Position numbers and translations under genes: made by a program
The notes under the pieces: generated by a model
What the model was told of the DNA's origin: nothing
What the model saw: only the letters and a program-made list of their open reading frames with translations
The model's database searches: none
Part shown: positions 8,663 through 18,641 of the stretch, piece after piece
How the letters are laid out: every line of letters begins with the position of its first letter
Position numbering within the stretch: position 1 is the stretch's first letter
NCBI GenBank assembly: GCA_900540385.1
Contig: UQFY01000003.1
Span: 1-64,000, forward strand
Direction: 5' to 3'
DNA from: an uncultured Mollicutes bacterium
Lineage (GTDB): Bacteria > Bacillota_I > Bacilli_A > RFN20 > CAG-826
DNA length: 64,000 nt

Positions 8663-9271
8663 ATGTCTAAATTTACTGGATCCAAATGGAAGAAATCCCG
8701 TCGTCTTGGTTTTAGCGTTCTCGAAACCGGCGATGAACTCAAAAAGAGAGCATATGGCCCTGGACAACATGGCCAAGATCGTAAGAGAAAACCATCCGAA
8801 TATGGTGCTCAGTTGGTCGAAAAACAAAAATTAAAGGAACTCTATGGCATGAACGAAAGACAATTCCGTCGTCTCTTCGTCATCGCTAAGGCTGATAAGA
8901 CAACCGTTACCGGTCTTGCCTTCTTCCGCATCTTAGAGAGCCGTCTTGACAACCTTGTCTATCGTATGGGTTTCGCCCGTACAAGAGCCGCTGCTCGTCA
9001 ATTAGTTAACCATGGCCACGTCACCGTCAATGGCAAGAAAGTCGATATCGCTTCTTACCTTTGCAACGTTGGTGATGTGATTGGCTTCAAAGAGGAATCC
9101 CCTCTTGCAGTCGTCAAAGCTTCCGTGGAGGGAAAACCAGCCACCCCTGCTTATGTCACTGTTGATGCTGAGAAATTCCAAGGAACCCTTGCTCGTCTCC
9201 CAGAAAGAAACGAACTTCCAAAAGAAATCAACGAAGCTCAAATCATCGAATACTACAACAGAAAGTTATAA
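8663..9271 (+). CDS. rpsD: 30S ribosomal protein S4
   Basis: Primary 16S rRNA-binding protein of the small subunit and known translational autoregulator. The 202 residues include an N-terminal region with RAYGPGQHGQ, an S4 RNA-binding domain (about 90-155; ESRLDNLVYRMGFARTRAAA, RQLVNHGHVTVNGKKVDI) and the usual EINEAQIIEYYNRKL end. AAAGGAG precedes ATG 8663. Monocistronic, with its own promoter, leader and terminator. The N-terminus lacks zinc-binding Cys residues. Confidence 0.98.
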   Translation: MSKFTGSKWKKSRRLGFSVLETGDELKKRAYGPGQHGQDRKRKPSEYGAQLVEKQKLKELYGMNERQFRRLFVIAKADKTTVTGLAFFRILESRLDNLVYRMGFARTRAAARQLVNHGHVTVNGKKVDIASYLCNVGDVIGFKEESPLAVVKASVEGKPATPAYVTVDAEKFQGTLARLPERNELPKEINEAQIIEYYNRKL

Positions 9272-9287
9272 TCTTCGAATGGAAAAT

Positions 9288-9313
9288 AGCGTCCCTTTGT
9301 GGGGCGCTTTTTT
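9288..9313 (+). terminator. Intrinsic terminator after rpsD
   Basis: AGCGTCCC (9288-9295), loop, GGGGCGCT (9301-9308), T-run. Stem identical to the rplT terminator. Confidence 0.92.
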
Positions 9314-9340
9314 GTTAGGAATTCTATTTCATTGCCTAAA

Positions 9341-9376
9341 TAAAAAACGCGACTCGTGTTTGAGCCGCATTTTTAG
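9341..9376 (-). terminator. Intrinsic terminator of the minus-strand lipoprotein gene
   Basis: Read on the minus strand, GCGGCTC pairs with GAGTCGC (one G-U pair) and is followed by GTTTTTTATT. It lies 12 bases beyond the stop at 9388. Confidence 0.75.
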
Positions 9377-9387
9377 TCTTTGATGAT

Positions 9388-10842
9388 TTAGTTTGTCGTT
9401 ACTTCTTTCTTCGGTGGAAGTTTTTGTTCTGGATAGACGCTTGGGTTGGACAAATCTTCTTTTGAAGGAAGAGCTGCATAAGTCCAAAGATGTTTTTTCA
9501 AGACTTCTTGGTCGATATCATCCATCGAAAGTTGATAGATGGAGTAATTCATTTTTTGATTGAGCTTAATTTGTGTTAATCCAATCATCGTTCCATCCGT
9601 CTTTGGATCATAATTAGGATCATTCTTTCTTTCATCAAATATATCTTTGTAGATAGATTGATTAATGGTTAAATCCATATTGAGAGCGCCATTCAAAAGA
9701 ACTTTATCATTGTAAGTAAGTTCGTAATGGAATCTTTCTAAATGGGTAGCGTCTTTCAATTTATCGGAAAGAGCTTGAAGTTCATCCTTAGTGATAACAA
9801 TTTGAGTGGTTTGATTTTCTCCAATAGGAAGATCGATTGTGTAAGACCAATCATCCTCTAAGGAATTTAGAAACTCTTGAATGGCTTTTTCAACATCTTT
9901 CCCACTAAAATCGATAGTAAGCGTGTACGTATCGGCAGTTTTGGAGGAAACGATATTGTCTGGGAACTTATCTTTCATCGCGTCTAAGAAACCGATTAAG
10001 ATATCTTCCCATTCGTTTCCAATAAGAGGGGAATCCGTTGGAATGCTTGGATTATCCGTACTTGGATTGTTTCCTTGGTTTAAAGAAACATAGGCTTTGG
10101 TTTGGATTTCGTAGGTAGGAATGTTTTTCGGATTATCATTCTTATAAACGGAATACCCAGCATTATCGAGCATTGGAAGAATAAACGGGGTGATTCCTTT
10201 TAATAATTGCCCAGCCATGGATGTCTTCCCACTAGGGTCATCGAAATCATAATAAAGACGGTCTGGATAAAGTTCACCAGCATAGTATGCGTTTGCGTAC
10301 ATATTTTTCCCTAAAGCGGAAATAAGACGATTAATTGTCTCAGCATTTCCCTCTTCATCCGAAACAAGATGTCCAAGGCCGTATTTGCTCTTAGAAAGAG
10401 AGCCGTTAATAACCTTAATGGATTGGTTAACGTTATCTGGAGAGGAAATATTTCCGGTGTGGGTTGATGTTTCAATGACCTTAGAGGCTTTCAAGAGAAC
10501 GTCCCAATTTGTTGTTTTGACACTATCATCGTCATTGCGAACATAACGAATTCCACCAAGGGTGGCATTAAAAGGCGTGATTTCTGTTTTGAAACCATTT
10601 GCATCCGTCATTTTTTCCATCGTTCCTTTAAGAATGGCAAAATTTTCATCCGCGGAATGAGGAACATCTGGTGTTGGCTTACTAGATTCGCTGCTATTGA
10701 CGGGATTTTCAGAAGAGTTCTCCTTACTCTCTTGAGAGGAATCTCTCGAATTGCCTGAAGAGGTGCTTTGTTGCTCAACGCACGAAGCCAAAAGGAAGGA
10801 TGCGCTAAGAAGAGGCAACATTATTATTTTTGAAGATTTCAT
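9388..10842 (-). CDS. Putative surface lipoprotein of unknown function
   Basis: The 484-residue protein has a classic lipoprotein signal peptide ending in LLASC (lipidation Cys21), then a Ser/Glu-rich low-complexity linker (about 22-60) that would space the folded part from the membrane. I do not recognise the rest; it is mixed alpha/beta with many Asn, Asp and Tyr, as in the other surface proteins here. It lies 65 bases after the two giant paralogues on the same strand, so it may be the last gene of their operon. Terminator at 9341-9376. Confidence 0.8.
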   Translation of the reverse strand: MKSSKIIMLPLLSASFLLASCVEQQSTSSGNSRDSSQESKENSSENPVNSSESSKPTPDVPHSADENFAILKGTMEKMTDANGFKTEITPFNATLGGIRYVRNDDDSVKTTNWDVLLKASKVIETSTHTGNISSPDNVNQSIKVINGSLSKSKYGLGHLVSDEEGNAETINRLISALGKNMYANAYYAGELYPDRLYYDFDDPSGKTSMAGQLLKGITPFILPMLDNAGYSVYKNDNPKNIPTYEIQTKAYVSLNQGNNPSTDNPSIPTDSPLIGNEWEDILIGFLDAMKDKFPDNIVSSKTADTYTLTIDFSGKDVEKAIQEFLNSLEDDWSYTIDLPIGENQTTQIVITKDELQALSDKLKDATHLERFHYELTYNDKVLLNGALNMDLTINQSIYKDIFDERKNDPNYDPKTDGTMIGLTQIKLNQKMNYSIYQLSMDDIDQEVLKKHLWTYAALPSKEDLSNPSVYPEQKLPPKKEVTTN

Positions 10843-10907
10843 AGTTTTTTACCTCCAATTAATATTTAAAAGACTTTTTCACTAATTTCAATGAAATTAA
10901 GAACAAA

Positions 10908-13900
10908 TTAAGCTCCGTATCCACTAGGATAGTCAACCTTATCGTTAATATGGGCTTGAATATAGTTTGTATAAAGGTCATTAATTTCTATCCAATTGTC
11001 TTTTTTATCAAGATCAATATTCTTAATTGTTCCGGAAATGCTGATGATGCTAATCAGTTTTAAAGAAATATCGAACTCACTCAAAAGATAGCAATTATTA
11101 GCTTCAGAGTAAGAGGAAGATATTTTGGCGGTCAAGTCTTTTAAAGTGTTGCTATTTAAAAGAACTTGAACGGCAAGACCCATATCCCACTTTCTATTTG
11201 TTTCATCGTAGGTAAAGGCAGAAATGAGTTTTTCGTAATTAATTGCCTTTCCAGATGTATCTTCTTTTGCGATATTGCTTTCTATCTGGTTATAAATGAG
11301 GTCAGTAACGTTAATGATGTCTTTGAAAATAAAATGGATAATTCCTTCCGTTTCTTGGAAATAAGAGGAATGGTATTTGTAATGGCCACCATTCACGTTT
11401 TCGGAAAAGTCGTTTTTATTCTTAGCCAAGCCATAGCTTAAATAGGCATATCCCGAGTTGTCTTCGAACGCTTTTCCGCTTTCGGGATTGATATCATCGA
11501 AATAAAACACGGAATTTCTATAACTGTATCCAACTTTAAAGCCTGAGGTGATTGCAAGTTTTGAAGGAGCGTTGATTTTTCCATATACTTTTACGATGTT
11601 ACCGTCGACAAAAAGATGGAAATCCAAATCCAATTTGATTTTTGGAAAACTTAAACCAACATCCTTTGCGGTTAAATGGTACGTCTTCAATTTTGCTGTG
11701 TTATAAAGATCGGAAATTAGTGGGGATAACCCAGTAAAGTCCATTTTGATTTTGTCTTTTTCAACAATGGAAGTCTTATTTGGATCGTATTCACTTAACG
11801 TAATGGTAAGATTGAGCGTTTTGCCATTTGTCACAAGATTTCCAATAGAGAGCGATTTCACCTTATTGTTTTCATATTGCAAAGAAAGGGAGAAATCATT
11901 GTTATTCTTTTCATCGTTAAAGCCAAAAGCTTTTCCAGAGAGAACGATTGTTGAAGAATTTGTCGTGAAAGAGGAAGAAATCACAAGATTTGTTCCAAGC
12001 AATGGAGAGTATCTGCCTGTTTTTAAGGCATCAACGACGTTCGATGAAGCCGCTCCTGCTACAACTTGGAACCATTTGCTGAAACGAGGATCGTTGGAGT
12101 TATAAATGTTTTTTACGATGTCGATTACGTCTTTAAAGGGACCAATGGACATTTTTCCATAAGTGCCCTCTTCTTTTTTCTTACCAGCAAAAAGATCTTC
12201 GTCGTAATAATGGAAATAAGCCGTCTCCAGTTTTTCTAAATCCAAAGAAATATGATGGTTCTTTTTATCACCAAGTTTAGAGAAAGCGCCATCAGTGTTA
12301 TTAACACCGATTTGTTGAGCGAGCTTTAAATCAAGATAACCACCATCAAATGTGTAAATGGCGTCTTTGCTCGAACGTCCAAGAAGATTGGCTTCTCCTT
12401 TAATCTCGGTAAAACCAACGCCATTGGAATCGATATAGTTTCCTTCTAAAGCCAAATGGAACTGAGGAGCGGAATAAATGTCATACAATTGGCTATAAAT
12501 ATCAGGAATTCTATCAACAAAATAATATCCATCCGTATCAAAAGTTGGGGCATGATAATCGGTTACGGTGATTGTTGTATCTTGGAAGGTGAAGCCTTGA
12601 AGTCCGATATTGTCCAAATAAATGGTTGCAAGATTGCCATTTGCATTAAGTTGGAAATCTAATTTGGAATCTTCCCCTAGCCCTAAACCCCCTAAATTAA
12701 GCGATACCTTAATCATATTGTCTTGATTAGAGAGGGAGTTTATCATGCCTAAGAAGGCTTCATAACGTCCTTTTTTGAAAGAGGAAACAAAGTTTTCATC
12801 GAGTAAAGAGAGCACTTTGTCAAGAAGATCAAACCCCGTTCCAAAATCCGCTTTCACACGTGCAAGGAAGTCATTAAGCATTGAATCGGACAATCCGATT
12901 TTCATTACATCATTGTAATTGAGGTATGTTTTTTGTTCCTCTTCTTGGCGAGTGAGGAAGGAGACACGATTTGGGGTTTCCTTTAAATCGCTTGGGAATG
13001 CAGCAATATCTCCAGCATAAATTTTTGAAGAAATATCAAAGGAAAGATTGGAGTTTAAAGAAATGTCTTCCTCTGAAGCCGTATGGTGATTATTTTCCTT
13101 CACATCATGGTGAAGAATTCCGTTTAAAGAGACGTCGAACTTTGGTGTTTTTACCAAATCGTGGATTTTTCTAACCAGATCCATCGAATCGTATACCTCT
13201 TTATAAGAAACAATATCCGATGGCTTTAATCCTTTAATAACGGTCAATTCATCATCTTTTCTAAGAGTGTCAAATTGAAATGAAAGAATAGAATCTCCAA
13301 ACGTCAATTCATTGGCGTATATTTTCGAGAGATTATAATTAGAATCTTCTTCAAGGTGGATGAAATTACGATTCCCTAAATCGATTTTATAAGCATATGG
13401 AGAAGAGGTCTTTTCTTCTTCAAAAGTGACTTTTTTGCCATCCGTATCTTTCTTAAAAAGAACGTCCATGAAATCGTAAACAGAATCTGGCACTTTTAAA
13501 ACATCCACTCCAAAGATAGAAATGATTTTGCCGATTAAGCTCTTGTAAGTCGTATCAGAGTATTTATAAGTAAGGCCTGCAAGGTTCATATAAGCCACAT
13601 CATCCGCGTAATTCAGGTGAACGTCTTTGGAGACATCGTTATAAGAGACACTGGCGTTTAAGTCTAGCCCGAAAGTATTTTGATCAGGGCGAGAAAGACG
13701 TAAGGAAGCGTTTTTCGTTTCAACTAAAGAATAGGAATTGGCCGCTTTATCTTTTATTTTCAAAGACATATTGAGTTGGCCCTCTACGCCAGTCGTCTTT
13801 TCTAAAGAGTCCCGGAACTTCTCTTCTTTGGTTTTTCCTTCCGGAAGAAGAGAAACAACAGGAGTATCTTCTTCCACGACTTTTGTCGTTTCCTTTTGCA

Positions 13901-13997
13901 TTCTATTTCCCAAACTTCCGAGAGTTAAAACTATGCCAAAAAGAGGGACAGCCCCCTTTTTGCATAAGTTTTTAAGGTTAAATTTTGGGAAATTCAT
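10908..13997 (-). CDS. Giant membrane-anchored extracellular protein, paralogue 2
   Basis: About 1029 residues: a short basic N-terminus and one hydrophobic segment (GAVPLFGIVLTLGSLG), then a very long predicted extracellular region. It aligns along its length with the next upstream gene: both carry a YND motif and VKVPDELYDF/LKVPDSVYDF near residue 150, and both end with paired repeats of similar spacing. So they are a tandem duplication. No catalytic motif recognised; the two halves look internally repetitive. The start is uncertain: ATG 13997 is used, but GTG 14021 overlapping the upstream stop (14011) is equally possible, since neither has a clear ribosome site. Translational coupling is likely. 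Confidence 0.75.
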   Translation of the reverse strand: MNFPKFNLKNLCKKGAVPLFGIVLTLGSLGNRMQKETTKVVEEDTPVVSLLPEGKTKEEKFRDSLEKTTGVEGQLNMSLKIKDKAANSYSLVETKNASLRLSRPDQNTFGLDLNASVSYNDVSKDVHLNYADDVAYMNLAGLTYKYSDTTYKSLIGKIISIFGVDVLKVPDSVYDFMDVLFKKDTDGKKVTFEEEKTSSPYAYKIDLGNRNFIHLEEDSNYNLSKIYANELTFGDSILSFQFDTLRKDDELTVIKGLKPSDIVSYKEVYDSMDLVRKIHDLVKTPKFDVSLNGILHHDVKENNHHTASEEDISLNSNLSFDISSKIYAGDIAAFPSDLKETPNRVSFLTRQEEEQKTYLNYNDVMKIGLSDSMLNDFLARVKADFGTGFDLLDKVLSLLDENFVSSFKKGRYEAFLGMINSLSNQDNMIKVSLNLGGLGLGEDSKLDFQLNANGNLATIYLDNIGLQGFTFQDTTITVTDYHAPTFDTDGYYFVDRIPDIYSQLYDIYSAPQFHLALEGNYIDSNGVGFTEIKGEANLLGRSSKDAIYTFDGGYLDLKLAQQIGVNNTDGAFSKLGDKKNHHISLDLEKLETAYFHYYDEDLFAGKKKEEGTYGKMSIGPFKDVIDIVKNIYNSNDPRFSKWFQVVAGAASSNVVDALKTGRYSPLLGTNLVISSSFTTNSSTIVLSGKAFGFNDEKNNNDFSLSLQYENNKVKSLSIGNLVTNGKTLNLTITLSEYDPNKTSIVEKDKIKMDFTGLSPLISDLYNTAKLKTYHLTAKDVGLSFPKIKLDLDFHLFVDGNIVKVYGKINAPSKLAITSGFKVGYSYRNSVFYFDDINPESGKAFEDNSGYAYLSYGLAKNKNDFSENVNGGHYKYHSSYFQETEGIIHFIFKDIINVTDLIYNQIESNIAKEDTSGKAINYEKLISAFTYDETNRKWDMGLAVQVLLNSNTLKDLTAKISSSYSEANNCYLLSEFDISLKLISIISISGTIKNIDLDKKDNWIEINDLYTNYIQAHINDKVDYPSGYGA

Positions 13998-14010
13998 ATA
14001 TATGGGTCGC

Positions 14011-17000
14011 TTATTTTGCACTCACAGCATCATTTTGATGAGCAGAAATATAACTATTGAAAGCGTCTGTTGGGAAACTATTTTGGCCAATGCTTTCTAA
14101 AGAGACGTCGGCTAAGAGTTGAATCTTAACGCCAGCAAAGATAGTTAAAGCCATATCCATGCTCTTAATGTATTTGTCTTTTGTTCCAGTCACATTCAAT
14201 TCTAAGTCTTTCAAGAAATCATTCCCTAAGAGACCACCTAAATCGAGCTTGACGTTCCAAGCAATATTCTCTTTATCAAAGGAGAAAGACTTAAAGAGTT
14301 TCTCAGTTGCTAAAGCAGATTTGCTTTCTGGAAGAGAAATACCATTGGTGTTCACCTTCTTTAAGAGACGATCTTGCATATTGATGACATCTTTTAATAA
14401 GAAATGGATGATGTTATCCGTTTTCTTAAAATAGGACGTGTCATATTTATAATCTTGAATTTCGGTTAAATCGTATGATTGTTTCACGCCATTTTCATCT
14501 TCCGCTTCAAAGATCCCAAATGGGTTAACGCCATGAGCATAGATGTTCTTCCCATCATAATAGAAATCAACGCTACGATAGAAAGAAGCGTCATCCCCAT
14601 GATGCCCAAATAACCAGGTATCGTTATTGACTGCTGGAATAAGAGGAATGTTGCTTAACGTGCCATAAATCTTCGTTCCATCTTCTTGAATAGAAATGTA
14701 TAAATCAGCATCAATTGTGATGATATCAGCTGTCCAAAGAATAACGGAAACACTGCTCTTTAAATGATATGTATCAAGTTTTGTTGCGGTGTTAAGCATA
14801 TATTCTGCTAAATCAGTGACACCAGAGAAATCCGTATAAGTAGCATTCTTATCTAAGGTAGAAAGAATGCTGTTAAATTTTTTCAAAGTGAGGGTAAGAT
14901 TAATCTTTTGTCCAGAAACAACGAAATCCTTCAAAGAAACAGATTTGATGTTTCTAACAATTTCATCGGTGGTTTCACCATTTTCGTTTGTTTGGGCTCT
15001 ATTTGTGTCAGCAAAAGCGACAACAATATCAAGATCGCTTTCAAGAGCAAATAATTCACCATTGATAACCAATTCAACTTGGCTAGAAGAAATGTGGCAG
15101 GATTTTAAAATCTTAGCCGAGAGTAAGACAGCGTATTTCCCAGCAAGAACATCATTAACGATTCCTGTTGTAGCGTCTTGCTGCAAGGAAGAGAAAATTC
15201 CACCAAAACGATTTTTGAAAGAAGCCTCACCAGTAAGTCCTTTAATGAAATCAATTAAATCAGAAACGCTAGAAAGAGTAATGGATCCGTTTAATCCAGG
15301 ATATTCTTCTTTCTTATCATTGTCATTGTAGTTAAAGAAAGCTTGTTTCTCATCTATATCAAGGGCAAAGAGATGATTCTTTGTGTAGTTAGAATTGATT
15401 TGAGAAAGAACAACGGAACCAGTTCCATTCTTAAGGTTAGCATCGAAGCTTGTTTCGCCATTTAAGCGAACCCCGTATTGATTTTCGTCCAAAACAGAGC
15501 CCTCTAATCCTAAAGTAGCTTGTTTAGAAGAAACCAAATCGCTCACTTGGTCAAAGACATCTGGCAAATGATCCATACGGTAATAGCCTTGGGTATCCAT
15601 TTCTTGGTAGAAATAGGTATTCACTTTAATAGTGCCGTCTAAGGCGAAGTTCTTTGCTTTAATGGCAGATAAAGTGATTTCGGAAATAGGAGCGTCTTTC
15701 TTTCCATCAAAAACGATGTCGATTCTTGAAGAGGAACCAAATCCTAATTTATCAAGTTTTAAACCTAAAACAATTTTATTGGCAGAGACGTTAATCTTTT
15801 CGATTTCGTCCGCAACGATTTCATAGCGTCCTTTTTGAACGGCTTTGACTATTTCACTATCAAAAACAAAGTCAAAAATCTTCGCTAAATAAGACAGGTC
15901 TTGACTGTTTTCATTATTTCCGTCCTTTTGCATTCTTGATAGAAGGGCTTCCATCGTCAAAAGGTTCATGGACGCTTTGGCAACGTCATTGTAGTTTAAA
16001 TAAGCCGTCGCATCTTCTTTCGATTTTGCATCGATATACGCCAAATTAAGTTTTTGAGAGTAAGTCTTATCAGCTTTATTTACTAATTCGAGGCCAGCCA
16101 CGAAGTTCTTCTCGCCAAAATCAAGATTGCCATCAAGATTGATGCCAATGTTTTCATCGACTTTTTCTTCAGTGTGGTTGATATTAAGATCTACATCTAA
16201 ACCGAAGCGTTCTTTTGCGATTGCTGTACCAACTTTACGGATAATTCCGTTTAACTGATAAAGAGAGGTGTAGTTCTTTGCATCCGCAGGAGTCATAGAA
16301 CGGATGCTTTCTAGTTCGTTGTCGTTAATGTTGGTCTTGAAATCAAGATTCATTGTCGCATTACCGAAAGTAAGATTTTCAGCAAGAACACGGGTAAGGT
16401 TGTAATCCGCATCACTCCAAAGATTGAGAGTAATGGTCATATTGGAAATGCCTAAATCTAATTTATATTGTTTGCTTTGAGCACCATCATCTACTAGGGT
16501 CCAATTCATGGATGTATCCGCTAAAGAGGAGCCACCCTCTTCTTCGGAAGAAGTCGTTCCCTCCTCAGAAGGTTCATCTGTTGCTCCGGAGTCGCCATTT
16601 CCAAGAATCTTATCCAAGAAATCATAAAGCTCATCTGGAACTTTCACGATAGAATCGCTGAAGATACTGATGAATTCACCGATTAAATCCCTATATTCAG
16701 TATCTAAGTAAGCGACTTTGCCACCCCAGAAGTCGATATACGCATTTCCGTCTACAAAATTAATGTGCGTAGAAGCTTTTTCGAGACTTTCGGAATTCCA
16801 ATCGTTATAGTTAATGTTTCCTCTGAAATCAAAGCCAATGTTTTTCGTCGAAGGAATGGAAAGTTTTAATTCCGCATCTTTGACGCTAATGACATTCATC
16901 GTTGTCGGATCGTCGTCTTTGTCAGGAAAAGAAACGCTGAAATTTAAATTTCCGTCAATTCCGGTCGTTTCCGTAAGTTTTGAAGCAAATTTATCAACCG

Positions 17001-17184
17001 AACTTTCTTGATAACTGTTACCACCATCATCAATGATGATATCGTTTCCTCCGGCATCACCTTTTATGATGTTTGGGAACGCAAAATAAGTGATAGTCCC
17101 AGAGATTCCAGCTACCAAAGAAAATACCAAAGCAGCACGCACGCTACGCTTTTCGAAGAATTTTGAGATGGATTGTTTTTTCAT
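14011..17184 (-). CDS. Giant membrane-anchored extracellular protein, paralogue 1
   Basis: About 1057 residues: a cytoplasmic start MKKQSISKFFEKR, one transmembrane helix (SVRAALVFSLVAGISGTITY) and a long extracellular part. Near residue 190-230 there is an acidic Ser/Glu/Gly insertion (DSGATDEPSEEGTTSSEEEG) absent from paralogue 2. Function unknown; no enzyme motif seen. ATG 17184 has AAGGAGAG upstream; an in-frame extension to 17241 overlaps the preceding gene and is rejected. Middle gene of a three-gene operon led by the 366-residue anchored protein, with paralogue 2 directly downstream. Confidence 0.8.
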   Translation of the reverse strand: MKKQSISKFFEKRSVRAALVFSLVAGISGTITYFAFPNIIKGDAGGNDIIIDDGGNSYQESSVDKFASKLTETTGIDGNLNFSVSFPDKDDDPTTMNVISVKDAELKLSIPSTKNIGFDFRGNINYNDWNSESLEKASTHINFVDGNAYIDFWGGKVAYLDTEYRDLIGEFISIFSDSIVKVPDELYDFLDKILGNGDSGATDEPSEEGTTSSEEEGGSSLADTSMNWTLVDDGAQSKQYKLDLGISNMTITLNLWSDADYNLTRVLAENLTFGNATMNLDFKTNINDNELESIRSMTPADAKNYTSLYQLNGIIRKVGTAIAKERFGLDVDLNINHTEEKVDENIGINLDGNLDFGEKNFVAGLELVNKADKTYSQKLNLAYIDAKSKEDATAYLNYNDVAKASMNLLTMEALLSRMQKDGNNENSQDLSYLAKIFDFVFDSEIVKAVQKGRYEIVADEIEKINVSANKIVLGLKLDKLGFGSSSRIDIVFDGKKDAPISEITLSAIKAKNFALDGTIKVNTYFYQEMDTQGYYRMDHLPDVFDQVSDLVSSKQATLGLEGSVLDENQYGVRLNGETSFDANLKNGTGSVVLSQINSNYTKNHLFALDIDEKQAFFNYNDNDKKEEYPGLNGSITLSSVSDLIDFIKGLTGEASFKNRFGGIFSSLQQDATTGIVNDVLAGKYAVLLSAKILKSCHISSSQVELVINGELFALESDLDIVVAFADTNRAQTNENGETTDEIVRNIKSVSLKDFVVSGQKINLTLTLKKFNSILSTLDKNATYTDFSGVTDLAEYMLNTATKLDTYHLKSSVSVILWTADIITIDADLYISIQEDGTKIYGTLSNIPLIPAVNNDTWLFGHHGDDASFYRSVDFYYDGKNIYAHGVNPFGIFEAEDENGVKQSYDLTEIQDYKYDTSYFKKTDNIIHFLLKDVINMQDRLLKKVNTNGISLPESKSALATEKLFKSFSFDKENIAWNVKLDLGGLLGNDFLKDLELNVTGTKDKYIKSMDMALTIFAGVKIQLLADVSLESIGQNSFPTDAFNSYISAHQNDAVSAK

Positions 17185-17203
17185 AAATACTCTCCTTATC
17201 GAG

Positions 17204-18304
17204 TTATTTCTCTTTTGATGTATCGTATTTCGTTTGCTCATTTATTTTCGGGATAGAAAAGTTGCCATTTGTTTCGAAGTATGTGGTGACTTTTGCTGTC
17301 ATATTTGAGCCAGCCCCGCTAGAGGTTTTAGCGTAATACTTTTCGTAATTAGTCATAGAAATCAAGTTCAGTTTTGCATCGGTTTTGAATGTAAGATGAA
17401 CGAATTTAAACGATGGGGGTCCTGCTAAATCAGCGGTCGCTTGCATTTGAACAACGTAGTTCTTAACAGTGATTTTTGGATCAAGTTCAATATCTATTGT
17501 GTAACCAGTAGAGGTTTTCTCAACTTTTGTTGGAATTCTCGATGTAACTTCTTGGTCATCTTTGCTTAAGCATTTATCAGAAATAAGGTAGATGCAAGGA
17601 ATACTATCGAGATATCTTCCGGACTGCGTCTTATAATCTTCCCTACTGTATTCAACCATTTCCATTTCTTTGAATTGGGAATCATAAATGTTTTTGTTAA
17701 CTTTACCTGGGAAACGTTTTACAACAGAATTGTCGCCAGAATCGTACTTTTCATACATTCTCCAAGCGGCTTGAACAATGTCCGACTTAGAAAGAGATTC
17801 TTCAAAATACTCATTCCCTACTTTCATGAAAGTCGAACGAATTTGTTGATCTCCTGAAACGCCAAACACGTTATAGGACGTTTTCCCATAACCTTGAGTC
17901 ATCCAGGAATCTGAGCGATACATGAGGCTAAGAGATAAGTTTGCCATTTCGCATGGGGTAAATTCTTTGGAGTAATCAGTTGTTTTCAAAGAGTTATATT
18001 TATTGACCAGTGCATCATAATCGACAGCATACAAAGAGGCGTTAACGTTGTTATAATTGCCAATTCCGCCTGAGTTAAAAACGGTTCCTAAAATAAAACC
18101 AGCACCAACGCCTATTACAAGAGAGATGGCGCCCCCAACGCTCCAAAAAATGATGTTTTTCTTACGAGACCAATGTTTTTTCTCTTTTTTGGTTTCTTTC
18201 TCAACTAAAAGCCCTTCAGAAGCAATAGGCTCTTCTAAAGAAGAAATCGACGTGGGGTTATTTTCCTCACTTATTTCAGTTTCGTTTTCTTTTAGTTTAT
18301 CCAT
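17204..18304 (-). CDS. Single-pass membrane protein with large extracellular domain, unknown function
   Basis: 366 residues: an acidic cytoplasmic N-terminus (about 1-45), a basic stop (KKEKKHWSRKKN), one transmembrane helix with Gly-rich GVGAGFILGTVF, and an outside domain of about 270 residues. No known motif. ATG 18304 is chosen for AGGTG nine bases upstream; GTG at 18316 would add four residues. First gene of the operon with the two giant paralogues (19 bases to the next start). The three may form one surface complex, which is inference from linkage. Divergent from the XRE regulator gene at 18642. Confidence 0.75.
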   Translation of the reverse strand: MDKLKENETEISEENNPTSISSLEEPIASEGLLVEKETKKEKKHWSRKKNIIFWSVGGAISLVIGVGAGFILGTVFNSGGIGNYNNVNASLYAVDYDALVNKYNSLKTTDYSKEFTPCEMANLSLSLMYRSDSWMTQGYGKTSYNVFGVSGDQQIRSTFMKVGNEYFEESLSKSDIVQAAWRMYEKYDSGDNSVVKRFPGKVNKNIYDSQFKEMEMVEYSREDYKTQSGRYLDSIPCIYLISDKCLSKDDQEVTSRIPTKVEKTSTGYTIDIELDPKITVKNYVVQMQATADLAGPPSFKFVHLTFKTDAKLNLISMTNYEKYYAKTSSGAGSNMTAKVTTYFETNGNFSIPKINEQTKYDTSKEK

Positions 18305-18641
18305 AATTATTCGCACCTGGACACATAAATTTTAAAACCTGACAATTTCAAGACACCCTACTGGACTATTTATAAATAGTAGATACTTATTCTACGATTT
18401 GTAGATACGTTTTTTATTAGTGTTCATCGTACTTTTTATCTTTTGTTATTGATTAATTCTACAAAGATATTTTTTCGCAATAGAATTCTTTTTTATGATA
18501 GTTTTTACGATAAAAGCGAAATCTAAAAAATATAAACAGTACTTATTACCTATTCTTTTTATTACCTTTTTCTAAGGTATATTTATTTTTTGCCGAAAAT
18601 AACTATTTGTAACTGTTTTGAACTTGTTTTAGACTAATTTC
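18305..18641. promoter_or_regulatory. Divergent regulatory region between surface operon and XRE gene
   Basis: This 337-base stretch has no gene. It holds GTAGA-N7-TCTAC (18379-18395) overlapping TCTAC-N5-GTAGA (18391-18405) and GTAGATAC again at 18401-18408. A related TACTTATT element recurs at 18384-18391 and 18540-18547. Such repeats between a regulator and a divergent operon are good operator candidates for the XRE protein. The rest is very AT-rich. Confidence 0.5.
18607..18635 (+). promoter_or_regulatory. Promoter of the XRE gene, apparently leaderless
   Basis: TTGTAA (18607-18612), 17 bases, TAGACT (18630-18635). Only six bases separate the -10 box from ATG 18642, and there is no ribosome site, so transcription should start at or next to the A of the start codon. 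Confidence 0.5.

Noticed and set aside
15632..15826. Plus-strand 64-codon frame and similar ones within 11-17 kb
   Set aside because: Antisense shadows of the giant surface protein genes.
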